16,633 nucleotides of DNA from an uncultured Methanosarcinales archaeon (GTDB lineage Archaea > Halobacteriota > Methanosarcinia > Methanotrichales > Methanotrichaceae). The position numbers and the translations under genes were made by a program. Shown in pieces: positions 1-6,204 of this stretch (positions are counted from its first letter, which is position 1; every line of letters starts with the position of its first letter). Under the pieces are notes generated by a model, which had not been told where the DNA came from, did no database searches, and saw nothing but the letters and a program-made list of their open reading frames with translations. The stretch lies in contig CALMJN010000074.1 in assembly GCA_937864385.1 (NCBI GenBank), positions 1 through 16,633 of the forward strand. Reading direction: 5' to 3'.

Positions 1-187
1 GTGTTTCTCGTCACCTACCTGCTGACGACGATCTACACGCTGGTCCTGGTGCCGCGGGCAGCGGCGAAGTTCGCGGCGTTCCCGCTGCTCGCGCCGGCGA
101 TGGTTGTCGTGGCCGTGCTCGCGGTGGCCAACATACCGCGCTCGCTCTACTGGCGCCGGCCGGCGCACGCCTTCGCCTCGAACCGCA
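1..187 (+). CDS. Fragment of CydB-like membrane protein (cytochrome bd oxidase subunit II), probably foreign DNA
   Basis: Frame 1 is open from the first base. It encodes hydrophobic segments (about residues 3-18 and 28-44) followed by ANIPRSLYWRRPAHAFAS. The ANIPR...AF.S pattern recalls the last part of cytochrome bd quinol oxidase subunit II (CydB), a membrane protein of oxygen respiration in bacteria. Resemblance stops at about base 180-188, after which the same frame continues out of frame through the rhodanese gene to a stop at 316-318. The stretch is much richer in G+C, with G/C at nearly every third codon position, unlike all later genes. Neither end of the gene is present. The CydB assignment rests on memory of a short motif; another polytopic membrane protein is possible. 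The foreign origin is better supported than the family name. Confidence 0.45.
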
Positions 188-188
188 A

Positions 189-839
189 GTGGAATGGGCG
201 GCCAATGATCCGGAAGAACTGGCCAAGGTCCTGGGAGATGCCGGTGTCTCAAGAAACGACTCCATCGTTCTTTACGGCAGCAAAGAAAGCTCCGGCGAGG
301 CAGAATTTGCTTTCTTAGTGCTGAGCTATCTTGGTCAAAAGGACATGTTGCTCCTGGATGGAAGCCTGGCAGAATGGAAGGCTGCGGGCCTGCCTGAAGA
401 AGTCTCGGAGAACAAAAAGCCAGGCGTAGAGTACAAGCCCGCGGTCAGGCCAGAGGTAATAGCGGAATACGAGTATGTGAAGTCCGGCCAGGCGCAGATC
501 ATAGACGTACGGCCTTTCGTGGAGTTTGGCAAGGGTCGAATACCCGGTTCTATCGCACTGGATCCGTCCAATGTGATCAAAGGGGATAAGATCAAAAATG
601 GAGATGATCTGAGCACGGTTTTCAGCAGGCTGGACAAAGACAAGCCGATAGTTGTCTATTCCGATGATTACAGCCGGTCTGCTCTGGCCGCATATGCCCT
701 GCAGCTTATGGGGTTCCAGGCCAGCATCTACAGTTGGGAGGACTGGAAGGCTCATGAAGCAACAGAAGTGCAGGCAGGTGCAGCTCCCGCCGGAAATGAC
801 TCCGTCGGTTCCAATTATGTAAAGCTGGGCCGGACTTAA
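189..839 (+). CDS. Tandem rhodanese-domain protein, 5'-truncated, no active-site cysteine
   Basis: Two rhodanese (sulfurtransferase) domains are visible. The first (residues 1-68) has SIVLYGS and a YLGQKDMLLLDG...EW pattern but lacks its N-terminal half. The second (about 85-188) has AQIIDVRPFVEFGKGRIPGS and the loop PIVVYSDDYSRSAL. Enzymes of this family carry a persulfide-forming Cys at the start of that loop; here it is Ser158, and the whole fragment contains no cysteine, so it is probably catalytically inert. The first-domain position (Gly30) also lacks Cys, which is usual for the non-catalytic half of tandem rhodaneses. The GTG at 189 has no ribosome-binding site and falls at the chimeric junction, so the true start is missing. 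The Ala/Gly-rich C-terminal tail is unremarkable. The permease operon starts 35 bases later, so this may be its first gene; a binding or scaffold role is an inference. Confidence 0.8.
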   Translation: MEWAANDPEELAKVLGDAGVSRNDSIVLYGSKESSGEAEFAFLVLSYLGQKDMLLLDGSLAEWKAAGLPEEVSENKKPGVEYKPAVRPEVIAEYEYVKSGQAQIIDVRPFVEFGKGRIPGSIALDPSNVIKGDKIKNGDDLSTVFSRLDKDKPIVVYSDDYSRSALAAYALQLMGFQASIYSWEDWKAHEATEVQAGAAPAGNDSVGSNYVKLGRT

Positions 840-874
840 TAAATTTTTAAATTAATCTGGGGGGGAGGATTTGA
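840..874 (+). promoter_or_regulatory. A/T-rich spacer with strong Shine-Dalgarno before the permease gene
   Basis: After the rhodanese TAA there is an A/T-rich run (aaatttttaaattaat), then gggggggagg ending 8 bases before the ATG at 875. The purine block is an unusually strong ribosome-binding site and fixes the permease start. The A/T run could be a weak archaeal T-tract terminator or a TATA element, but as a TATA box it would place transcription start almost on the start codon and lose the binding site. Read-through from the rhodanese gene is therefore at least as likely. Confidence 0.45.
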
Positions 875-1957
875 ATGTCTAATGGGGTCAATAAAGGACT
901 GGATTTTTTATCCCGCTACCTTACCCTCTGGATATTTGCCGCTATGTTCCTGGGAATAGCAATCGGCTACTATTCTCCGGAAATAACCCAATTCATCTTG
1001 AGTCTTCAGATCGGCACTACCTCAATTCCCATAGCCATCGGTCTGATTCTTATGATGTACCCTCCCCTGGCCAAGGTGAAATACGAAGAGCTGGGTGGGG
1101 TTTTCAAAGATAGAAAGGTCCTCAGCCTCTCCCTTATTCAAAATTGGATTATCGGCCCCATTCTGATGTTCGCCCTGGCAGTGATCTTTCTGCGAGACTA
1201 TCCTCACCTCATGTATGGCATAATCCTCATCGGCCTGGCAAGATGCATCGCCATGGTCATAGTCTGGAATGAGCTGGCCTGCGGCTGCACCGAGTACTGC
1301 GCCGCCCTGGTGGGCCTCAACTCCGTCTTCCAGGTGCTGTTCTATTCCCTCTATGCCTATGTCTTCATCACTGTGCTGCCTGCCGCGCTGGGTGTGGCTG
1401 AGGGAACGCTGGTCGATGTGACCATCTCCCAAATCGCAGAAAGCGTATTCATCTACCTGGGCATACCATTCCTGGCCGGCATAGTCACCAGGTTTTCCCT
1501 GATCAAGGCTAAAGGAAAAAGCTGGTATGAAAGTCAATTCATACCCAAGATCTCGCCCATAACTCTGGTCGCCCTGCTCTTCACTATCGTGGTCATGTTC
1601 TCCCTGAAAGGAGACTACATCGTGCAGCTTCCCCTGGATGTAGTGCGGGTGGCCGTGCCTCTGGTTATCTATTTCCTGCTGATGTTCTTCGTCAGCTTCT
1701 TCATGGCCTACAAATTGGGCGTGAATTACGAAAACACTGCTGCTCTGTCCTTTACTGCGGCCAGCAACAACTTCGAGTTGGCCATAGCCGTGGCGGTGGG
1801 GGTATTTGGCATAGCCAGTCAGGAGGCTTTTTCTGCCGTGATTGGGCCGCTGATAGAGGTTCCCGTACTCATCGCCCTGGTCAATGTCGCCCTGAAGCTG
1901 AAAGATAGGTACTATCCCGGAGCGCCTGGGAAGATCTTCTGTGAAACCGAACGCTAG
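875..1957 (+). CDS. arsB: ACR3-family arsenite (anion) efflux permease
   Basis: The 360-residue polytopic membrane protein has about ten hydrophobic segments, the normal ACR3 size. The family signature is clear at residues 119-153: [16 protein letters not shown] followed by [15 protein letters not shown]. Cys124 matches the essential cysteine of ACR3 transporters and Glu301 in [13 protein letters not shown] matches the essential glutamate of the ninth helix. ACR3 proteins export arsenite with proton antiport across the cytoplasmic membrane. Three further cysteines (136, 138, 142) follow the signature in a CGCTEYC arrangement. The start has a very strong Shine-Dalgarno. The next gene, an ArsR-like regulator, begins 12 bases after the stop, and DsrEFH-like genes follow, so the substrate could be arsenite, a thio-arsenic species or a related sulfur anion. 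The symbol is used loosely; acr3 would be equally right. Confidence 0.88.
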   Translation: MSNGVNKGLDFLSRYLTLWIFAAMFLGIAIGYYSPEITQFILSLQIGTTSIPIAIGLILMMYPPLAKVKYEELGGVFKDRKVLSLSLIQNWIIGPILMFALAVIFLRDYPHLMYGIILIGLARCIAMVIVWNELACGCTEYCAALVGLNSVFQVLFYSLYAYVFITVLPAALGVAEGTLVDVTISQIAESVFIYLGIPFLAGIVTRFSLIKAKGKSWYESQFIPKISPITLVALLFTIVVMFSLKGDYIVQLPLDVVRVAVPLVIYFLLMFFVSFFMAYKLGVNYENTAALSFTAASNNFELAIAVAVGVFGIASQEAFSAVIGPLIEVPVLIALVNVALKLKDRYYPGAPGKIFCETER

Positions 1958-1969
1958 CAAGGTGAGATA

Positions 1970-2767
1970 ATGACTGGATCGCCCGCTGATGTAAAGCTCG
2001 TGAGCAATGCCATGGCCAATGCCACGAGAAGAAAGATCATGGCCATGCTCGTGGAAAAAGAGCGAACAAGAGACGAGGTCGAGACTGCTGCTGGTGGCTC
2101 CATGCTCGACTACCACCTGCAGATGCTCCAGCAGGCTGGGCTGGCTGAGGGTAAAGAAGGCCGGATCGTGCTGACCGATTTCGGCAAGAATTTCATGGAG
2201 AGCAAGAGGGAAAAGCCTGCCGAGGCAAAAAAAGACCTGGCTGGAACCAAGCCCCTGGAAGTCGTCGAGCTGCGCCAGCTTCTGCCCTGCATTGCCGACA
2301 GCACTAAGTTCAGGATCATCGCCCGCTTTGAGCCTCCTCTGGGCGGCGCCCTCAAACTCCTGGAGCCCTTATTTCCCCGTGCCAGATACTCGGATAAGAT
2401 CGGTGCTCTCATCATCCAGAAGGGCAATATCCTCATCACCATCTATGCCGCGGGCAATGTGACCATGACCATGATCAAGAGCGATGAAGAGGCTCGGGAG
2501 ACGCTGGATGATCTGAAGAAGACCATCAATGAGGCTATTGTCAAAGGCGTGACTCCGGTCCCGCGGGAAAAGGTCAAAGTGGACCATGCCGAGATCTACA
2601 AATATCTGCCCAAGACCGACTGCCGGATCTGCGAAGAGCAGAGCTGTTATGCCTTCGCCATCAAGCTGGTGGGAAGGGAGACCGCCCTGGACAAATGCAC
2701 GCCTCTGCTTGAGGCCAGGTATGGCACGAATCTGGAGCACATCAGGACACTCTTGGAGTACCTTTGA
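1970..2767 (+). CDS. ArsR-like winged-helix regulator with TBP-like and C-terminal Fe-S domains
   Basis: Three parts can be seen in 265 residues. Residues 8-78 form an ArsR-type winged helix (ANATRRKIMAML...SMLDYHLQMLQQAGL...LTDFG). Residues about 112-190 contain EPLFPRARYSDKIGALIIQK and GNVTMTMIKSDEEARETLDD, which resembles one repeat of TATA-binding protein (fPg...ALIF..Gk...tGaks.eea); this is a pattern match by eye. Residues 207-250 carry Cys218-x2-Cys221-x4-Cys226-x16-Cys243, the FeS module (PF04060 type) found in corrinoid Fe-S proteins. It probably represses or activates its own operon in response to cluster state or thiophilic anions. The ATG has AAGGTGAG just upstream. The gene lies between the permease and dsrE. 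DNA-binding function is inferred; the Fe-S motif is directly visible. Confidence 0.78.
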   Translation: MTGSPADVKLVSNAMANATRRKIMAMLVEKERTRDEVETAAGGSMLDYHLQMLQQAGLAEGKEGRIVLTDFGKNFMESKREKPAEAKKDLAGTKPLEVVELRQLLPCIADSTKFRIIARFEPPLGGALKLLEPLFPRARYSDKIGALIIQKGNILITIYAAGNVTMTMIKSDEEARETLDDLKKTINEAIVKGVTPVPREKVKVDHAEIYKYLPKTDCRICEEQSCYAFAIKLVGRETALDKCTPLLEARYGTNLEHIRTLLEYL

Positions 2768-2786
2768 AGTCGGAAGGAGAGGCTCA

Positions 2787-3161
2787 TTGAAGACACTGAC
2801 CATCATCCTCACCGATGGGCCTTATATCTCCCAGTATGCGGAGATGGCCTATAAGATCGCATCTGAGGCGTTGAAATTAAAGGTCTTCCAGGTGAATATA
2901 TTCCTTTACCTGGATGCGGTGCATGTGCCAAAGAGCGGGCAGAAGCCCTCTCTTTTTGCAGATACAGGCCGGTTTTTTCAGGAGCTGGCCGAGAGAGGAG
3001 CTGTAGTCAGGGCCTGCGCCAGGTGCGCCGCAGCCAGGGGTTATCCGGCAGATGAGGACGGCACCTGCTTGGATTATCTTCAGGGAATAAAGATCACCAG
3101 CCTCTATGATCTGGCGGAGATGCTGAAAAACAGCGACAGGGTAATTTCCTTATCGAGATGA
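2787..3161 (+). CDS. DsrE/TusD-like sulfur-relay protein
   Basis: The 124-residue protein has the DsrE fold signature: a beta strand at the N-terminus (TLTIILTDGPY), then VVRACARCAAARG (Cys77 and Cys80), Cys94, and a C-terminal GIKITSLYDLAEML...SDRVISL typical of DsrE proteins. In DsrEFH and TusBCD complexes the DsrE subunit carries the persulfide-accepting cysteine; Cys80 is the best candidate. The start is TTG at 2787, chosen because AAGGAGAGG lies just upstream and MKTLTIIL is the usual beginning; no ATG fits. The stop overlaps the next ATG (ATGA). The order DsrE-DsrF-DsrH matches the cytoplasmic sulfur carrier complex known from sulfur oxidisers and from tRNA 2-thiouridine synthesis, although no DsrAB or MnmA is in view. 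Confidence 0.8.
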   Translation: MKTLTIILTDGPYISQYAEMAYKIASEALKLKVFQVNIFLYLDAVHVPKSGQKPSLFADTGRFFQELAERGAVVRACARCAAARGYPADEDGTCLDYLQGIKITSLYDLAEMLKNSDRVISLSR

Positions 3162-3499
3162 GATCCGTCTTCTACCTCCTGGATGTCGCACCCTATGGAT
3201 GCGAGAAAGCCTATGGCGTGCTCAATGCAGCTGCGGTGAGCATAAAGATGGAAGTGACTATTGGGCTATATGCCGATGGGGTCTACCTGGCCCTGGCCGG
3301 CCAGGATAGCATGGCTCTTGGCGCGCCAAACCTCTCGGATATAATCTATGCCTATCCTGAGATTCGGATCATAGCTCACGAACCATCCCTGGCGGAGAGA
3401 GGACTCATGAATCAGGGTCTGATAGAGAGAGTGGAGCTTGTCGATGAGGATATATTCATGGAGCAGATTCTGGCTGCCGATTGTTTGATATTGCTTTGA
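3158..3499 (+). CDS. DsrF/TusC-like sulfur-relay protein
   Basis: The 113-residue protein begins with RSVFYLLDVAPYGCEKAYGV, followed by MEVTIGLYADGVYLALAGQD and a HEPSLAERGL segment, the TusC/DsrF pattern (P.g...a.e.l, ff..DGV..l..Q, sL.eRGL). Family members are structural partners in the DsrEFH/TusBCD hexamer and have no catalytic role of their own. Cys15 and Cys109 are present. The ATG lies in the TGA of dsrE (ATGA), so translation is coupled; the following dsrH-like ATG comes 8 bases after the stop. The assignment is good at superfamily level (DsrE/F fold), less certain for the exact subunit. Confidence 0.75.
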   Translation: MRSVFYLLDVAPYGCEKAYGVLNAAAVSIKMEVTIGLYADGVYLALAGQDSMALGAPNLSDIIYAYPEIRIIAHEPSLAERGLMNQGLIERVELVDEDIFMEQILAADCLILL

Positions 3500-3507
3500 G
3501 GAGACCC

Positions 3508-3807
3508 ATGGACAAGAGAGGTATTTTTCTTCTGACCAAGCCGCCCCATAGTGACAGGGCAGAATTGTGCCTCCATCTAATAGAGCATTTGGACGATGCC
3601 TGATTGTACCTGGCTGGAGATGGCGTATACAATATGCTGGAATTTGATTTGCTTCTGGCCGTGCCAGCAAAGATGATTTTGGCCTGCAAAGAGGATCTGG
3701 AAGCTAGAGGCTTGCAGGCTGATGAGGGCGTGATAGTGCCCGAGAACTTCTATCTGCATCTTGTGAAAGACATGGAAACCGAAGGCAGTCAGATTTACAC
3801 TTTCTAG
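3508..3807 (+). pseudogene. DsrH/TusB-like gene interrupted by an in-frame TGA
   Basis: The ATG at 3508 has a good ribosome-binding site (gaggag) and opens a frame reading DKRGIFLLTKPPHSDR, the TusB/DsrH N-terminus (…ilTkpP). After 31 codons it meets TGA at 3601-3603. The same frame then continues LYLAGDGVYNMLEF to a TAG at 3805, matching the family's DaVLLl.DGVy core. With the TGA decoded the product would be 99 residues, a normal DsrH length. Possible readings are a recent nonsense mutation, a sequencing error, or recoding. Family members usually have a hydrophobic residue at this site rather than Cys, which argues against selenocysteine. A restart at TTG 3604 has no ribosome-binding site. 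The homology on both sides of the stop is visible; its meaning is not settled. Confidence 0.72.
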
Positions 3808-3945
3808 TTCTTGCTGTATTCTGTGCGAAAAGCATTCTCAAGCCATAGAGCCAAATAGTTAGAAAGAAGAGAATCTGAAGCTTGCGGGGATTGATTTCCA
3901 TATCCTGCTGATTAGAATTGAATATAGGGACTTGGGGGTTCTGCA
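3808..3945. other. Intergenic spacer with an imperfect inverted repeat
   Basis: No gene is supported in these 138 bases. AAGCATTCTC (3830-3839) can pair with GAGAAT (3869-3874) and GCTT (3880-3883), leaving a one-sided bulge CTGAA and a 29-base loop. It could form a hairpin at the end of the upstream operon. The run gaatataggg at 3919-3928 and ccatatcc near 3899 are weak TATA-like sites for the reductase gene; gggggtt lies shortly before its ATG. Confidence 0.3.
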
Positions 3946-5079
3946 ATGCTCTATCGAAAAATGAAAAAGCTACCAATCGACCTGTCTATTCTCGGATTCG
4001 GATGCATGCGCTTGCCTGTCAAGAAAGATGGAAATATCGATGAAGAACAGGCAACAGCGATGATCAGATATGCCATTGATCATGGCGTGAACTACGTTGA
4101 TACCGCCTATCCCTATCACAATGGCGAAAGTGAACCCTTTGTTGGCCGTGCTTTGCAGAATGGATATAGAGAGAAGGTCTATCTCGCTACAAAGCTTCCT
4201 TCCTGGCTCATCAAATCTCGTGCAGATATGGATCATTATTTGGATGAGCAGCTAAAAAGGCTACAGACAGATCATATCGATTTCTACTTGGTGCATGGCC
4301 TCATGAAGCCTTTCTGGGAAAACCTGAAAGCATTGAATGTCACCGACTTTCTAGAGGATGCAATAGACGATGGCAGGATAAATTATGCAGGCTTCTCATT
4401 TCACGATGACCTCTCATTGTTTAAGGAGATTGTAGATGCCTACAATTGGACATTCTGCCAGATCCAATACAATTTCATGGACGAGCAATACCAGGCGGGA
4501 ACAGAAGGACTCAGATATGCCGCAGACCGAGGCCTTGGAATTGTGGTCATGGAGCCACTTCGTGGGGGCATGCTCACCAAGGATATTCCCTCCATAAACA
4601 GCATCTGGAATAAGGCTTCTGTTCGGAGAAGCCCCATAGAATGGGCATTAAGATGGGTTTGGAACCATCCTGAAGTTAATGTCGTGCTATCAGGCATGTC
4701 AAATTATGAACAGGTCAGGCAGAATCTGGTCTATGCAGAAAATGCTCTTCCAAATTCGCTGTCTTCAGAGGATCTGGTCCTCTTTAGTGAGGCAGAGGCC
4801 GAATACAAAAGGCGAATCCAAATACCCTGCACAGGTTGCCGATACTGCATGCCATGTCCATCCAATGTCAGCATTCCTGAATGTTTTGAATTTTATAACC
4901 AGGGATGTATGTTCGATGCGCCGGAGGTTGCCAAGTTCAACTACGGCTGGATTGGAGCATTTGGAAGCCCTGGATTTGCGTCCCAATGCCAGGAATGCGG
5001 AGAATGCGAGGAAAAGTGTCCACAGGGAATATCCATCCCAGAACAATTGAAGAAAGTCGCCGCCTACTTCGGGAAATGA
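3946..5079 (+). CDS. Aldo/keto reductase with C-terminal [4Fe-4S] domain (COG1453 type)
   Basis: The 377-residue protein is an NAD(P)H-type aldo/keto reductase barrel with a ferredoxin-like tail. Tetrad residues are visible as Asp52, Tyr57 (DTAYPYHNGESE), Lys83 (ATKLP) and His117 (DFYLVHG). The barrel continues with QIQYNFMDEQ, GIVVMEPLRGG and VVLSGMSN to about residue 270. The tail has Cys295-x2-Cys298-x2-Cys301-x2-Cys304-Pro and Cys348-x2-Cys351-x2-Cys354-x3-Cys358-Pro, room for one or two clusters. Such proteins are widespread in anaerobes; their substrates are mostly unknown. The start MLYRKM matches the family's usual beginning. The gene is noticeably poorer in G+C than its neighbours and stands alone between an operon end and a tRNA, which could mean later acquisition. 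The family is certain, the reaction is not. Confidence 0.93.
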   Translation: MLYRKMKKLPIDLSILGFGCMRLPVKKDGNIDEEQATAMIRYAIDHGVNYVDTAYPYHNGESEPFVGRALQNGYREKVYLATKLPSWLIKSRADMDHYLDEQLKRLQTDHIDFYLVHGLMKPFWENLKALNVTDFLEDAIDDGRINYAGFSFHDDLSLFKEIVDAYNWTFCQIQYNFMDEQYQAGTEGLRYAADRGLGIVVMEPLRGGMLTKDIPSINSIWNKASVRRSPIEWALRWVWNHPEVNVVLSGMSNYEQVRQNLVYAENALPNSLSSEDLVLFSEAEAEYKRRIQIPCTGCRYCMPCPSNVSIPECFEFYNQGCMFDAPEVAKFNYGWIGAFGSPGFASQCQECGECEEKCPQGISIPEQLKKVAAYFGK

Positions 5080-5190
5080 TAGCACTTAGACAAAATGCGA
5101 TATGTCATGCAAGTTGATCTGGATGCCCTTCTTTCCATCTAGAATATCCTGGATTCCCGTCTAAGACAAAATCAAAATAAAAAAAGATTA
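5080..5190. terminator. Intergenic spacer; T-rich tRNA terminator on the minus strand (about 5168-5190)
   Basis: Read on the minus strand, the 3' end of the tRNA is followed by TTTTTTTATTTTGATTTTG, the usual archaeal oligo-T termination signal. The plus strand after the reductase stop shows no comparable T-run, so the reductase transcript has no evident terminator of its own. No gene is seen in the spacer. Confidence 0.55.
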
Positions 5191-5273
5191 TGCGGGGGAC
5201 GGGAGTCGAACCCGCGAACACCTTCGTGACAGGGTCCTAAGCCCTGCGCCTTTAACCACTTGGCAACCCCCGC
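5191..5273 (-). tRNA. tRNA-Leu(UAG)
   Basis: The minus strand folds as a class II tRNA. The acceptor stem GCGGGGG/CCCCCGC has discriminator A; the D arm is GCC..AAGTGGTTAA..GGC; the anticodon stem is CAGGG/CCCTG with loop CTTAGGA, giving anticodon TAG. The long variable arm (CAC-GAAG-GTG) and the T loop TTCGACT are as expected for leucine. No intron is present and CCA is not encoded. It reads CUA codons, possibly CUN. Upstream promoter elements toward the nucleotidyltransferase gene are weak; CTTTTAGG at about 5308-5315 on the minus strand is a possible TATA box. Confidence 0.96.
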
Positions 5274-5345
5274 GCTCGGCAAGCCTCCTCATCTGGGGCT
5301 CGGCCACCTAAAAGAACTCTGCTCTACTAGAACTTTGCGATACCT

Positions 5346-5786
5346 TCAGTTTTTTCCGCAAGCCCTTGCCTCTCTGCCTGCGGCAATCAATGATCTCATC
5401 TCCTCTGGGTCAAGCATATGCCTGTGCTTCTGGTCCTCCCACTCCCGACGGAATGGGGAAAAATACTCCCAGAGCTCCAGATCGTCTCTGGAGTGCAGCA
5501 CCACTCCCTCGTCAATCACGGCCATTTTTATGTGCAGGGGCAGCATCTCAAATATGCGCACTTCATAGCGTTGATCTCTAAGATGAGAGACGAATTCTCT
5601 CCACAGCGCTGCTCTGCCGGAGGTTTGTGGTACCACTATGCACAGGTCAATATCGCTCCCCTCCCCGGCTTCTCCCCGTGACCAGGAGCCATAGAGCAGC
5701 ACGCCCAGGAGCCGCTCCTCCCAGTGCGGCCTCTTCAGAAACTCTAAATCTCTCTTTATCCAGGCGAGAGCATCCTCTCCAGCCAT
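5346..5786 (-). CDS. mntA: MNT-domain nucleotidyltransferase, MntA-type antitoxin
   Basis: The 146-residue protein has the minimal nucleotidyltransferase motif Gly33-Ser34-x10-Asp45-x-Asp47 (YGSWSRGEAGEGSDIDLCIV), the GSx10DxD pattern of MntA antitoxins. MntA proteins neutralise the partner HEPN ribonuclease by transferring AMP groups from ATP to a tyrosine next to its active site. The gene overlaps the end of the HEPN gene by 31 bases, in the order toxin then antitoxin common for HepT-MntA. GGAGGTGGAGAT directly precedes the ATG and fixes the start. The C-terminal region (MAVIDEGVVLHSRD and on) is charged and fits the family. The function is inferred from the intact motif and the partner; the family call is firm. 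Confidence 0.88.
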   Translation of the reverse strand: MAGEDALAWIKRDLEFLKRPHWEERLLGVLLYGSWSRGEAGEGSDIDLCIVVPQTSGRAALWREFVSHLRDQRYEVRIFEMLPLHIKMAVIDEGVVLHSRDDLELWEYFSPFRREWEDQKHRHMLDPEEMRSLIAAGREARACGKN

Positions 5787-6196
5787 ATCTCCACCTCTTC
5801 CCCGAAGGCCGCTATCCCGGGAAGGAGATCTTTCATGCTTTCCAAAGCCATAAGATCATCTCTTTTGTTGTATCTGTGAACCAGATGATTCCTGAGACCA
5901 TTCGCTTCTATCAGGACACTTCTCGACCTGGTGCTGATGGACTCCAGCCGCTCCAGATTGCTGTAATCGTTCTGGGGGCGGATGCCCGTGTCCTTGCACA
6001 TCATTGCCACTAGATCCTGGCTGGCCTCAACTGCCTCCTGAAATGCCTTGTAGGATGCCAGCATGGTCTTCTCGTCCTTCAAGAAATCCTGGGCAGAGGC
6101 ATCCGCCAGCCATTTCTCCGCCTGGCCTGCTCTCTTGAAAAGCAGATCAAGTTTATCTTTGTATCTGCTGGCTCTTTCTACCGATATGCTGGCCAT
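5756..6196 (-). CDS. hepT: HEPN-domain ribonuclease toxin, HepT type (DUF86)
   Basis: The 146-residue, mostly helical protein carries the HEPN motif Arg102-x4-His107-x-Tyr109 (LRNHLVHRYN). Arg and His form the ribonuclease site and the Tyr is the residue AMPylated by MntA in characterised pairs. All three are present, so the toxin looks intact. It begins only 8 bases after the argF stop, with GAAGGAT as ribosome-binding site overlapping that stop codon, so it probably shares the transcript of the upstream methanogenesis and arginine genes. No separate promoter is evident. The long N-terminal helix pair (residues 5-60) is typical of DUF86 proteins. Confidence 0.88.
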   Translation of the reverse strand: MASISVERASRYKDKLDLLFKRAGQAEKWLADASAQDFLKDEKTMLASYKAFQEAVEASQDLVAMMCKDTGIRPQNDYSNLERLESISTRSRSVLIEANGLRNHLVHRYNKRDDLMALESMKDLLPGIAAFGEEVEIWLERMLSPG

Positions 6197-6204
6197 ATAA
6201 TCCT

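Noticed and set aside
1..318. Single 105-residue gene spanning the window start to 318
   Set aside because: Only the first ~60 residues look like a real protein; the rest is an out-of-frame reading of the rhodanese gene.
1022..2116. Long minus-strand frame opposite the ACR3 gene (364 codons)
   Set aside because: It is rich in His, Gln, Asp and Glu, the mirror of a membrane-protein gene, with no recognisable domain and no ribosome-binding site.
3704..3976. Minus-strand frame crossing the spacer before the aldo/keto reductase
   Set aside because: No family resemblance, no start signal, and it overlaps the ends of two better-supported plus-strand genes.
5087..5172. Near-repeat of AGACAAAAT at about 5090 and 5164 flanking the spacer before the tRNA
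   Set aside because: Only about nine identical bases in A/T-rich DNA, no match to the tRNA 3' end, no integrase nearby; not supported as an attachment site.
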